Below, one piece after another: positions 1 to 7,981 of a DNA stretch of 64,000 nucleotides. Made by a program: the position numbers and the translations under genes. The first letter of the stretch is position 1. The number at the start of each line of letters is the position of its first letter. This DNA comes from Blastococcus sp. TF02-09 (GTDB taxonomy: Bacteria > Actinomycetota > Actinomycetes > Mycobacteriales > Geodermatophilaceae). The DNA is taken from contig NZ_QOHH01000009.1 in assembly GCF_003319105.1 (NCBI RefSeq), forward strand, positions 124,001 through 188,000, given 5' to 3'. The notes beneath the pieces were generated by a model. The model did no database searches, was not told the origin of the DNA, and saw only the letters and a list, made by a program, of their open reading frames with translations.

Positions 1-2
1 CA

Positions 3-2507
3 CGGGACGGCGCCGTTCCCGTGCTGCGGCTCCCGGAGCCCGCCGACGGCGCACCGCCGTACGGCTACGACACCGAGGTCGTCCTCCCGCTGCGGCCGGG
101 CACGCGGGACGACGTCGCCACGGCGCTGACCGGCCTGGGTGCCGACCTGCTGCTGGCGCTCCCCGGGCTGACCCGGATCGAGGTGGTCGCCGACGGCACC
201 CGCCGCGTGCTGGCCCGCGAGGGCACCCCGCCGCTGGTCCGGCTCGCCGACGGCGACGTCGTGACCTCGTGGGCGGTCGCGACCGGGACCGGGGAGCTGT
301 CGGCCGAGCTGCTCGCGGGCCGGCCGGTCGAGGAGCGGGGACGGCGGGCCTGGGCGGTGACCTGGGCGGTGCCGGTCGACGACGACGGCGTGCCCGTACC
401 GCTGCCCGGACGGCAGGTCGTGCACGCGCCCACTCCGAGCGACGAGCCGCTCGGCATCCCGGCGCGGCTGATCGCACCCTTCCCGCTGGGGCCCGACCGG
501 AGGCACGTGCTGCCCGGCCCGGTGACCGACGTGCTCGTGACCGCGGCCGCCGACGTCCTCGCCGCGCTCCTGGCCGACCTGCCGCCCGATCCCGCCCTGC
601 TGGCGCTCGTCCCGCGGCTCCGCCTGGCCGGCGCGGACCTGGACGCCGCCGTGTGCGCCGCGGTGCTGCATCGGCTGCGCGCCACCGCGTGGCTGCCGCA
701 GGCGGGGGAGGGGACCCGGATCGCGCCGCCGCGGGCCACGGTGCTCGACGACGCCACCCCGGAGCGCATCACGGCCCTCACCGGGGTGCTGACAGGGCTG
801 GTGCCGCACGGGTGGTCCGCGCGCGCCGGGGAGGCCGCGCGTTCCGCGCTGGGCGTGCGGCGCACCGGCCTGGCCGCAGCCGTGGAGGCGGTGGGCGGTG
901 TCGACCGGCCGCCGGGCTGGTGGGCGCGCCTCTACGCGGCACTGGACGGCGCCGACCGCGAGGAGCTGGGCGCGCTGCCCGTGCCGCTGGCCGACGGGCG
1001 GACCGCGCACGGGCCGGCCGACGTGCTGCTGCCCGCGGAGGGGCTGCCCACGGACCGGCTGTCCGCGCTCGGGCTGCGGCTGGCCGATCCCGGGGCGGTT
1101 GCGCTCCCGGCCGCACGGCGATTGCTGGAACGGCTCGGGGCCCGCCCGGCGACCCCGGCGGCCGTGCTCGCCGACCCCGCGGTCCGGGCCGCCGTGGAGC
1201 GGTCGCTGGACGCGGTCGAGGACGTCGTCCCCGGCGCGCCCGACCCGGCCGAGCTGGCCGACGCGGTGCTCGCGCTCGTCGCGGCTGCCGGGCCCTCGGC
1301 CGACGCCGTCCCCTGGCTGGCCGAGCTCGCCCTGCCCGATGCCGACGGGGGATGGGCCCCCGCCGGCGAGCTGCTGCTCCCGGGGTCGCCGCTGGCCGGC
1401 GTCCTCGAGCCCGGCTCCCTCGGCGTCCTGGACCCCGCGTTCGCCGCGACCGTGGACAGCGGGACCCTGCGCCGCGCCGGCGTCCTCGGGACCTTCGCGG
1501 TCGTATCGGCCGAGGACCCGGAGGACCTCGACGTCGACGGCGCCGACGACTGGATCGACGCCGTCCTGGACCGGCTGCCCGCCGACGCGCCGCCGCCCGC
1601 GTGGCCGGTCGTCACCGCCGTCCGCGACCTGGAGCTGGTCGCCGACTGGCCGGCCGCGCTCCCGCTGCTGACCGACCTGCCGGCCGCCGCCTGGGACGAC
1701 GTCGTGCTGGGCGGGGTGCCGGCGCCGGGCTACCTGCGCTGGTGGCTGGCCACCCACCCCGTCCTCCACGGAGATCTCCCCGACCGACTGCGCCGCCCCG
1801 GACCAGGCCCATTACAGGGACTGTACGAACCGGCCGACGGCGCTCCGGAGCTGCTCGACCGGCTCCGCCCGCCCGCCACCGTGGCCGATGTGATCGCTGA
1901 CGTGGACGGCGCCCGGGACCTGCTGGAGCGGCTGGGCGACGACCGCCGCACGGTGCGGTGGGCGGTGCTGCGCACGGTCTACGCGGAGCTGGCCGGCGCG
2001 CTGGACGGGGTGGACGTCGAGCCCCCGGCCCGTGTGCGGGTGGCCCCCGACCGGGTGTCCAGTGACGCCGTCGTCCTGGACGCGCCGTGGTTGCAGTCAC
2101 TGGTGCGAACCGACGTCGTCCCCTCTGGCGGCCGGCCCGGCGCGGTCGCCGACCTGCTGGACCTGCCGCTGGCCTCCGAGGTGGTGGCCGGGCGCGGTCC
2201 GCGGGTCTCCGGGCCCGCGCGGCGCTGGTCGGAGCTGCCCGGTGCGGAGCTGGCGGCGGCCCGGCTGGACCTGGACGAGCTGACCGGCGAGGTGGCCGTG
2301 GACGAGCGGCTCGCCGTCGACGGGACACCGGTGCCCTGGTGGCCGGGTGAGCCGGACCTGGTGGACGGCAGCCCGGCGGCGCTCGGCCGGGCGCTGGCCT
2401 GGCGCGCCGGCCGGTGGGAGCTCCGGCAGGCGCTGGCCGAGGCCTTCGCGCACCCCGACCGAGCCCCCGACCTCGCGGCCGAGGACTCGCTCCACTCCTC
2501 TCACTGA
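3..2507 (+). CDS. Sacsin-like / Hsp90-type ATPase homologue, C-terminal part (5' truncated)
   Basis: The frame is open from the first bases of the window to a TGA at 2505-2507, so the true start lies upstream; the first in-frame start codon seen (GTG at 21) is not convincing. About 834 residues are visible. They are Ala/Leu/Asp/Pro-rich, with short recurring aspartate-containing segments and no transmembrane helix or signal peptide. The block beginning PPYGYDTEVVLPLR resembles the region after the GHKL ATPase domain in large actinobacterial 'sacsin N-terminal ATP-binding-like' proteins of about 1,000 residues. The ATP-binding part itself would lie outside the window, so the assignment rests on length and resemblance. 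The stop overlaps the end of the converging small gene by 7 nt. A chaperone-like ATPase role is inferred from the family, not shown here. Confidence 0.6.
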   Translation, partial: RDGAVPVLRLPEPADGAPPYGYDTEVVLPLRPGTRDDVATALTGLGADLLLALPGLTRIEVVADGTRRVLAREGTPPLVRLADGDVVTSWAVATGTGELSAELLAGRPVEERGRRAWAVTWAVPVDDDGVPVPLPGRQVVHAPTPSDEPLGIPARLIAPFPLGPDRRHVLPGPVTDVLVTAAADVLAALLADLPPDPALLALVPRLRLAGADLDAAVCAAVLHRLRATAWLPQAGEGTRIAPPRATVLDDATPERITALTGVLTGLVPHGWSARAGEAARSALGVRRTGLAAAVEAVGGVDRPPGWWARLYAALDGADREELGALPVPLADGRTAHGPADVLLPAEGLPTDRLSALGLRLADPGAVALPAARRLLERLGARPATPAAVLADPAVRAAVERSLDAVEDVVPGAPDPAELADAVLALVAAAGPSADAVPWLAELALPDADGGWAPAGELLLPGSPLAGVLEPGSLGVLDPAFAATVDSGTLRRAGVLGTFAVVSAEDPEDLDVDGADDWIDAVLDRLPADAPPPAWPVVTAVRDLELVADWPAALPLLTDLPAAAWDDVVLGGVPAPGYLRWWLATHPVLHGDLPDRLRRPGPGPLQGLYEPADGAPELLDRLRPPATVADVIADVDGARDLLERLGDDRRTVRWAVLRTVYAELAGALDGVDVEPPARVRVAPDRVSSDAVVLDAPWLQSLVRTDVVPSGGRPGAVADLLDLPLASEVVAGRGPRVSGPARRWSELPGAELAAARLDLDELTGEVAVDERLAVDGTPVPWWPGEPDLVDGSPAALGRALAWRAGRWELRQALAEAFAHPDRAPDLAAEDSLHSSH

Positions 2508-2869
2508 CCCCAGCGGGGGATGGCGGCGGCTCCGGGAGCGTGACCGTGCGTCGACGGGCGGCTCCCGCGCCCGTTCGCCGGCGCCCCGGGTCGCGGCGCC
2601 CGAGACGTCCGGGCCCAGCAGTCGAACAGCGAGCGCCACTGCGCACTGGTGAGCGCCGTCGGCCGGGCTGTCGGCGCCAGCCCCTCGTGCCGCAGCCACC
2701 GGACCCCGGTGGTGCCGGGCAGCTGGGCGCGCAGCAGCGGCCCCAGCGGCGCCGACGGGGAGGAGAGGACGGCGGAGGCGAGCCGGTCGAAGGCGGCGGT
2801 GTCGGACTCGGGCAGGCCGGCGCGGGCGTCGGCGGCCGGGCCGTCGGGGAGGGAGTTCGGGCGTGACAA
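2501..2869 (-). CDS. Hypothetical protein, 122 aa, TTG start
   Basis: A 122-residue soluble protein I do not recognise. The start is a TTG at 2869, chosen because a good ribosome binding site (GGAGG, 6 nt spacing) sits directly in front and no ATG fits. The N-terminal 90 residues look like a compact alpha-helical domain (LRAQLPGTTGVRWLRHEG, then ALTSAQWRSLFDCWART). The last 30 residues are Pro/Gly/Arg-rich and probably disordered. It converges on the sacsin-like gene with a 7-nt overlap of the ends. About 170 nt upstream on the same strand lies a short leaderless reading frame that may belong to its leader. No function can be assigned. Confidence 0.55.
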   Translation of the reverse strand: MSRPNSLPDGPAADARAGLPESDTAAFDRLASAVLSSPSAPLGPLLRAQLPGTTGVRWLRHEGLAPTARPTALTSAQWRSLFDCWARTSRAPRPGAPANGRGSRPSTHGHAPGAAAIPRWGQ

Positions 2870-3036
2870 GGGGAACCTCCGGACGAGGCGGTGCGGGGGT
2901 CCGCGGGCAGCAGAGAGCCCGACGGACGGAGAGGGGAGGAGGCGGCGTCGGTCGCCGCGGCCGGACCGGCGGAACCGGGATCCGGCGGAGCGCGAGGGCT
3001 CGGAGGGGGCCGTGCGAGGAGCTCGGGGCCCGGATC

Positions 3037-3069
3037 TCAGGAGGTGCGCAGGCGCACGGAGTACCGCAT
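3037..3069 (-). CDS. Possible leaderless mini-ORF (10 codons) in the leader of the 2501-2869 gene
   Basis: On the minus strand, ATG at 3069 opens a ten-codon frame (MRYSVRLRTS) ending in TGA. A TAGGCT hexamer (3077-3082) lies 7 nt in front of the ATG. That is the spacing expected when transcription starts at the start codon itself, as is common in actinobacteria. The coding stretch also contains GTGCGC-CT-GCGCAC, a perfect inverted repeat. The next gene on this strand starts about 170 nt further on, so this could be a regulatory uORF. It is also short enough to be chance. Confidence 0.35.
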   Translation of the reverse strand: MRYSVRLRTS

Positions 3070-3076
3070 GCCGGGG

Positions 3077-3082
3077 AGCCTA
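3077..3082 (-). promoter_or_regulatory. Candidate -10 hexamer TAGGCT
   Basis: TAGGCT fits the actinobacterial TANNNT -10 pattern and is placed 7 nt before an ATG on the minus strand. No clear -35 element was seen. It would drive the mini-ORF and the 122-residue gene behind it. Confidence 0.35.
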
Positions 3083-3110
3083 GGGAGGGGTGGCGGAGCC
3101 GTCGAGCGGT

Positions 3111-3434
3111 TTACGCGCCGCTGTCCGGGCCGCCCGCCTGCCGGGCCTGGTGCGCCTCCCACTTGCGGCGGTCCCGGGCGCGCGCGGCCGCGTTGCGGTC
3201 CCACTTCTCCTGGCGCCGCCGGGCGCGGGCGAGCTCGCGCTCCTCGTACGTGGAGTGCTGGTCCCAGCCGCTGGCCGCCAGGGTGACGCCCAGCGCGGTG
3301 ACCAGGGCGATCGCGACGGCGGCGGCGATCACGACGTCGAGGGCGGCGAAGGCCCAGGCGACGAGGACGACGGTCACCGCCGTCGCGAGGACCGCGCCGA
3401 TGACCCGTGCCGCGCTCCTCCGCTTCGTCGTCAC
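3111..3434 (-). CDS. Small membrane protein, 107 aa
   Basis: GTG start at 3434. A short basic N-terminus (TTKRRSAAR) is followed by two closely spaced hydrophobic helices, roughly residues 10-31 and 33-54. After these comes a highly charged Arg/Glu/Lys-rich tail (about residues 60-100) predicted to be helical. The layout suggests a small inner-membrane protein with a cytoplasmic helical tail. It is divergent from the STAS gene, with 202 nt between the starts. I do not recognise a named family. Confidence 0.6.
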   Translation of the reverse strand: MTTKRRSAARVIGAVLATAVTVVLVAWAFAALDVVIAAAVAIALVTALGVTLAASGWDQHSTYEERELARARRRQEKWDRNAAARARDRRKWEAHQARQAGGPDSGA

Positions 3435-3636
3435 GAGGCCAGTATCCGCCGGGTGGGCCGCGGGGCCGGAGGGGTGTCCCCGCCGGCCCCTTGCCAGCAG
3501 GGGGCCGTGCTCCTACCGTGGGGCCAGCGGTTCAACAGTCAGCCGTCATCTGCCCTCCGGCTCCTGGCGTGCCGCTCATCGGGCACGTCTGATCGCCGTT
3601 CCGGGTTTTCGGTACGAACCGCCCGAGAGGCTCACC

Positions 3637-4014
3637 ATGGCCGCATCATTCGTAGAACCCCCCGTGACCGATCTGGTCCGCATCGACGTCGACACGTTCG
3701 ACCGCACGGTCCACGTCACCGCCCGGGGCGAGATCGACTCCTCCTCCTCGCCGGTCTTCGAGCGCTCCCTGGACGACGTGCTCGAGGGCCGGGTCGGCGA
3801 GCTCGTCATCGACCTGTGCGGCGTCACCTTCCTGGATTCCGCGGGGCTGTGCGTGCTGGCCTCGGCGCACCGCCGGGCCCGCGAGCGGCAGATCCCCGTG
3901 CGCCTGCTCGCCTCGACGCGCGCCGTCGTGCGCCCCCTGGAGATCACCGGTCTCTGGCGGCTCCTGGGCGCCGAGCAGGTCCAGGAGGCGCGCGGCGACC
4001 AGAGCGTCGCCTGA
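3637..4014 (+). CDS. STAS-domain anti-sigma factor antagonist
   Basis: 125 residues with ATG at 3637, chosen because GAGAGG lies 6 nt upstream and the protein then has the standard size. It is a single STAS domain of the SpoIIAA/RsbV type: the N-terminal strand region (VHVTARGEIDSSSS), then LVIDLCGVTFLDSAGLCVL. The serine in FLDSAG is the site phosphorylated by the partner anti-sigma kinase in this family. The dephosphorylated protein would bind the anti-sigma factor and free an alternative sigma factor. No kinase or sigma gene is adjacent, but a RsbQ/RsbP-like phosphatase pair lies about 10 kb downstream. That could act on it; this link is inference. A perfect hairpin follows immediately after the stop. 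Confidence 0.85.
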   Translation: MAASFVEPPVTDLVRIDVDTFDRTVHVTARGEIDSSSSPVFERSLDDVLEGRVGELVIDLCGVTFLDSAGLCVLASAHRRARERQIPVRLLASTRAVVRPLEITGLWRLLGAEQVQEARGDQSVA

Positions 4015-4041
4015 TCCACCCCCGGAAGGGCCGGGGGTGGA
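4015..4041 (+). terminator. Hairpin terminator after the STAS gene
   Basis: Perfect 11-bp stem TCCACCCCCGG / CCGGGGGTGGA with a 5-nt loop, starting at the base after the STAS stop codon. There is no T-run, which is usual for high-GC actinobacteria. Confidence 0.75.
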
Positions 4042-4182
4042 CCCGGCACCTGCTAGGCCCATGGTGCGCCTGCGCGCACGGTGCGTGGGAGGGTGCCTGC
4101 AGGCCCTGATGTGCCGCCGGGCACACTTCGAGCGACGTGCGCCGGCCGCTCGGAGGGCCGCGGACCTACCAGGAGGAATCCC

Positions 4183-5397
4183 GTGCGAGATGCGGTCATC
4201 TGCGAGCCCCTGCGGACCCCGGTCGGCGGCTTCGGCGGCTCGCTGCGCGACGTCCCGGTCCAGGAGCTCGCGGCCACGGTCATCCGTGCGCTGATCGAGC
4301 GCACCGGCCTGCCGCCGGAGTCGGTCGAGGACGTCCTGCTCGGTCACTGCTACCCGACCATGGACGCCCCCGCGATCGGCCGCGTCGCCGCGCTCGACGC
4401 CGGGCTGCCGGTCACCGCGTCCGGTGCGCAGATCGACCGGCGCTGCGGCTCGGGCCTGCAGGCGGTCGTCAACGCCGCCATGCAGGTGCAGTCGGGGGCG
4501 TCGGACCTGGTGCTGGCCGGTGGCGCGGAGTCGATGAGCAACGCGCCGTTCTACTCGACCGCCATGCGCTGGGGCGTGCGGGCCGGCACCGGTGTGCTGC
4601 TCGAGGACGGCCTCGTCCGCGGCCGCGTCACCGCCGGCGGCATCAACCACCCGGTGCCCGGGGGCATGCTGGAGACCGCCGAGAACCTGCGCCGCGAGTA
4701 CAAGATCGGGCGCGAGGAGCAGGACGAGTACGCCGTCCGCAGCCACCAGCGCGCGGCCGCCGCCACCGAGGCCGGCCGGTTCGCCGACGAGATCGTCCCG
4801 GTCACCGTGAAGGGCCGGAAGAGCGAGACGGTCGTCGACCGCGACGAGCACATCCGCCCCGACTCGAACGTCGAGACCCTCGCCCGGCTGCGCCCGATCA
4901 TGGGCCGGGACGACGACGAGGCGACGGTGACCGCCGGCAACGCCAGCGGCCAGAACGACGGTGCCGCCGTCTGCATCGTGACCACGCCCGAGAAGGCCGC
5001 CGAGCTGGGGCTGCGTCCCCTGGCGAAGCTGGTCTCGTGGAGCGTGGCCGGGGTGCCGCCGCGGACCATGGGCATCGGCCCGGTGCCGGCCACGGCGAAG
5101 GCGCTGGCCATCGCGGGGCTGAGCCTCGCCGACATCGACCTCATCGAGCTCAACGAGGCCTTCGCCAGCCAGGTGCTCGCCGTGTCCCGCGAGTGGGAGT
5201 TCACCGAGAAGGACTGGGAGCGGACGAACGTCAACGGCTCCGGCATCTCCCTCGGTCACCCCGTCGGCGCGACCGGTGGCCGGATCCTCGCCACGCTGCT
5301 GCGCGAGATGGACCGGCGCGAGGCGCGCTACGGACTGGAGACGATGTGCATCGGCGGCGGGCAGGGCCTGGCCGCGGTGTTCGAGCGCGTCGCCTGA
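4183..5397 (+). CDS. Acetyl-CoA acetyltransferase / thiolase
   Basis: 404 residues, thiolase superfamily. GTG at 4183 is chosen because AGGAGG lies just upstream (4171-4176) and the family N-terminus (RDAVICEPLRTPVGGFGG) begins there. Catalytic residues are visible: nucleophile Cys88 (RRCGSGLQ), His359 in GHPVGATGG, and Cys389 in CIGGGQG; the ELNEAFAS motif is also present. It would carry out thiolytic cleavage or condensation of 3-ketoacyl-CoA in the cytosol. The next gene is an SDR ketoreductase 29 nt downstream, a pairing seen in fatty-acid degradation and polyhydroxyalkanoate pathways. A strong hairpin ends the two-gene operon. Chain-length preference cannot be read from the sequence. Confidence 0.92.
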   Translation: MRDAVICEPLRTPVGGFGGSLRDVPVQELAATVIRALIERTGLPPESVEDVLLGHCYPTMDAPAIGRVAALDAGLPVTASGAQIDRRCGSGLQAVVNAAMQVQSGASDLVLAGGAESMSNAPFYSTAMRWGVRAGTGVLLEDGLVRGRVTAGGINHPVPGGMLETAENLRREYKIGREEQDEYAVRSHQRAAAATEAGRFADEIVPVTVKGRKSETVVDRDEHIRPDSNVETLARLRPIMGRDDDEATVTAGNASGQNDGAAVCIVTTPEKAAELGLRPLAKLVSWSVAGVPPRTMGIGPVPATAKALAIAGLSLADIDLIELNEAFASQVLAVSREWEFTEKDWERTNVNGSGISLGHPVGATGGRILATLLREMDRREARYGLETMCIGGGQGLAAVFERVA

Positions 5398-5426
5398 CGC
5401 AGGAACCCCGAGAAGAGGAGAGCAGC

Positions 5427-6176
5427 ATGAGCAGGGTCGCGATCGTCACCGGCGCCGCACGAGGCATCGGGGCAGCCACCGCCCAGCGGCTGGCGCAGGA
5501 CGGCTTCGCCGTCGCCGTGCTGGACCTCAAGGCCGAGGACTGCGCCGACACGGTCGCCGCGATCGAGTCCGCGGGCGGCACGGCGCTGGCCGTGGGCGCC
5601 GACGTCAGCGACGCGGAGCAGGTGCAGGCCGCCGTCGACCGCGTCGCCGCGGAGCTCGGCCCGCCGGTCGTGCTGGTCAACAACGCCGGCGTCACCCGCG
5701 ACAACCTGCTGTTCAAGATGAGCGACGCCGACTGGGACGTCGTCATGAACGTGCACCTGCGCGGCTCGTTCCTCATGACCCGCGCCGCCCAGAAGCACAT
5801 GATCGAGGCGAAGTGGGGCCGGATCGTGAACCTGTCCAGCACCTCGGCGCTGGGCAACCGCGGCCAGGCCAACTACTCGACGGCCAAGGCGGGGCTACAG
5901 GGCTTCACCAAGACGCTGGCCATCGAGCTGGGCAAGTTCGGCGTCACCGCCAACGCCATCGCCCCGGGCTTCATCCAGACGGAGATGACCAAGGCGACCG
6001 CCGAGCGGATCGGCGAGGAGTGGGAGGCATACGTGGCCAAGCGCGCCGCGGCCATCCCGGTCGCCCGCGCCGGCGTCCCCGAGGACATCGCGCACACCGT
6101 CTCGTTCTTCGTCAGCGAGGGCGCGGGCTTCGTCTCCGGCCAGGTCGTCTACGTCGCCGGCGGCCCGCGCAACTGA
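5427..6176 (+). CDS. SDR-family 3-oxoacyl reductase (FabG/PhaB-like)
   Basis: 249 residues, classical short-chain dehydrogenase. ATG at 5427 is preceded by AGAGGAG. Rossmann motif TGAARGIG lies near residue 9 and the NNAG motif is present. The catalytic set is Ser in NLSSTSALG with YSTAK (Tyr and Lys). The C-terminal segment ends in the typical SGQVVYVAGG. It likely reduces 3-ketoacyl-CoA or 3-ketoacyl-ACP with NAD(P)H, working with the thiolase ahead of it. Substrate preference is not decidable; an Asp (LDLKAED) after the second beta strand might favour NAD(H). Confidence 0.9.
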   Translation: MSRVAIVTGAARGIGAATAQRLAQDGFAVAVLDLKAEDCADTVAAIESAGGTALAVGADVSDAEQVQAAVDRVAAELGPPVVLVNNAGVTRDNLLFKMSDADWDVVMNVHLRGSFLMTRAAQKHMIEAKWGRIVNLSSTSALGNRGQANYSTAKAGLQGFTKTLAIELGKFGVTANAIAPGFIQTEMTKATAERIGEEWEAYVAKRAAAIPVARAGVPEDIAHTVSFFVSEGAGFVSGQVVYVAGGPRN

Positions 6177-6187
6177 CGGCACCGCAC

Positions 6188-6225
6188 GCTCGGACCCTGC
6201 CCACCCCAGTGGGCAGGGTCCGAGC
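6188..6225 (+). terminator. Strong hairpin after the thiolase/reductase operon
   Basis: A perfect 16-bp stem (GCTCGGACCCTGCCCA and its complement) around a 6-nt loop, 11 nt after the reductase stop. It probably serves as the intrinsic terminator. Confidence 0.85.
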
Positions 6226-6299
6226 TCGTCGGGGTGCCTCGTCCGGCTGATCGTGCTCGATCATGAGGTGGCCGGCGACGCGCCCCCGGAGCAGACAGG

Positions 6300-6346
6300 G
6301 TGCGCTGATGCGTCGTTCTGCCGCCCGGAATGACGCGTCGGCGCAC
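6300..6346. repeat. Long imperfect inverted repeat (18-bp arms)
   Basis: Arms 6300-6317 and 6329-6346 pair along all 18 positions if three G-U pairs are allowed when read as plus-strand RNA; the loop is 11 nt. It lies between the thiolase operon terminator and the end of the converging DUF1206 gene. It could be the terminator of either unit or a dispersed palindromic element. Confidence 0.55.
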
Positions 6347-6358
6347 CGGGTCGGGCGC

Positions 6359-7196
6359 TCAGGTGCGCTCGGGGTAGCGGGCGCGAACGAGCAGGTAGGC
6401 CCCGAAGGCGGCGATCCCCAGGGCCACGAGCGTCAGCAGGAACTGGCCGAACGGCGCGTCGAGGATCGTCCGCAGCGCCCCGTCGAGGCCGCTCGCCTTC
6501 TCCGGGTCGAAGGTGACCGCCGCCCAGACGAACAGGCCGCCCACCACGCCCAAGGCGATGCCCTTGCCGGGGTAGCCGACCTGGCCGAGCCGGGTCACCA
6601 GCCGGGTGGCCGAGGGCGGTGCCTGCGCCAGGTCGATCTCCTTGAGGAAGTGCTTCGTGACGCCCTTGTAGACGTGGTAGATCCCGACGCCGACCAGGAC
6701 CAGCCCCGCGACCCCGACCAGCCACCGCCCGGCGGGCCACCCGAACACACCCGCGGTGGTGCTCTGCTGCTGCTGGGAGCTGGACCCGCCGGCCGCCGGT
6801 GGCGAAGCGGACGGCCAGCACCGCGAGCGCGGCGTAGACGACGGCCTTCGCCACCGCCTTCACGGACTTCTTCACCGCCGTGGTGCGGGCGTCCCCGGAC
6901 GCCGACCAGCCGGACCGCCAGCGCAGCACCTCCAGCGCCTGCCAGACGGCGAGCGCGACCATCCCCACCGCGATGATCCACAGCAGCGGCTTCCCGACCG
7001 GGGACTCCGCCACCGTGGCCAGCGCGCCCGACTGGTCGGCCGACTCGCTGGTGGAGCCCCATGCCAGCTGGAGCGCCAGCCACGCCACCAGGAGGTGCAC
7101 GACCCCGTAGGACACGAGACCCACCCGGGCCAGGTTCTCCAGGCCGTCGCCGTCCGCGGCCCTCAGCGCTCCACCGGTCGAACGCTGCTCGCTCAT
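6359..7196 (-). pseudogene. DUF1206-family membrane protein, interrupted by a one-base frameshift
   Basis: ATG at 7196 (GAGG 6 nt upstream) opens a reading frame matching DUF1206 proteins. These carry three repeats of about 70 residues, each with two transmembrane helices (for example LARVGLVSYGVVHLLVAWLAL). Near 6785-6800 the match leaves this frame after VRFATGG. It continues in the +1 frame from GGSSSQQQQ through VFGWPAGRWLVGVAGL to RYPERT, stopping at 6359. The join corresponds to one extra base within a GGCGGCCGGCGGG tract just ahead of a CAG repeat. Repaired, the product would be about 279 residues, the expected family length. It may be a real mutation, a phase-variable site or a sequencing error in a difficult GC-rich tract. 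Confidence 0.75.
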
Positions 7197-7296
7197 GGCC
7201 CACCTCGATCGGAGAAGGAGATCAACGCCTCAGCGTGGCACGCGCAGCGCTCCGGTGCCTGCCGCCGTGCCCCGGCGGGTGAGGGACACTGGTGGC

Positions 7297-7941
7297 GTGT
7301 CGAGCGCCGGAACCGTCCTGACCGCCCAGCCGACCCGCGAGGTCGCCCGACGCGCGTGGCCGCAGTGGCTCGCGCTGGGCGTGGGGATGCTCGCCGTCGC
7401 CGGGGTGTCGATCGCCTGGTCCGCCGGCGGCGCAGGGCTGCTGCTCGGCGCGCTGGGGCTCTTCCTCGCCGTCCGCGGTGCGGTGCTGCTGCGCACGGCG
7501 CCGGGTCTGGACGGCGAGCTGGCCGGCCGCGCCCGTACCCTCGGGTGGGTGGCCGCCCTCGCCGGCGCGGCGGCGCTCGTCGTCGCCCTGGTCTCCGCGT
7601 CGGCCGCCGCCCGCGTGCTGCTGGTCGGGGTGCCGGTGCTGCTCCTGGGCGGTGCGCTGGCGCTGCTCACCCGCACCGGGACCGCCCGCCGGGGTGGCCA
7701 GGCGCTGCTCGTGTGGGGCGTGCTGGTCACCGGCCTCCTGGTGGTCGTCGGTGTGGCCGACGACTGGGCTCGCGCGGCCGACGCCGCCACGGTGGTGGCC
7801 GCCGTCGCCGTCGCCGTCCTGGCCGTGCCCGTGCTGGTCAGCGCCCTCAACCTGCGCGCCGTCGCCGCCCGGCCGGCACCGGCGCCGACCGGTGGCGGGT
7901 GCGGCGGCTGCGCCTGCGGGGCCGGCGGCTGCGGCGCCTGA
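7297..7941 (+). CDS. Six-helix membrane protein with Cys/Gly-rich C-terminus
   Basis: 214 residues from GTG 7297; the frame extends upstream but only this start leaves a sensible N-terminus. Six hydrophobic helices are visible, at roughly residues 20-38, 46-66, 77-98, 104-124, 133-154 and 160-182. A short Pro/Ala linker is followed by a last segment GGGCGGCACGAGGCGA (as protein letters: glycine-rich with several cysteines in CxxC/CxC spacing). Such a tail could bind a metal or be a thiol switch; this is inference. It ends 40 nt before the P450 gene and may share its transcript. I do not recognise a named family. Confidence 0.65.
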   Translation: MSSAGTVLTAQPTREVARRAWPQWLALGVGMLAVAGVSIAWSAGGAGLLLGALGLFLAVRGAVLLRTAPGLDGELAGRARTLGWVAALAGAAALVVALVSASAAARVLLVGVPVLLLGGALALLTRTGTARRGGQALLVWGVLVTGLLVVVGVADDWARAADAATVVAAVAVAVLAVPVLVSALNLRAVAARPAPAPTGGGCGGCACGAGGCGA

Positions 7942-7981
7942 GCGCGATTGCCCTGCCGGCCGGCGGGGCACCGGCCCTGGC

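Noticed and set aside
3485-3506. GGCCCC-type hairpin upstream of the STAS gene
   Set aside because: It lies at neither gene end and has a G-U mismatch; too weak to call a terminator or regulator.
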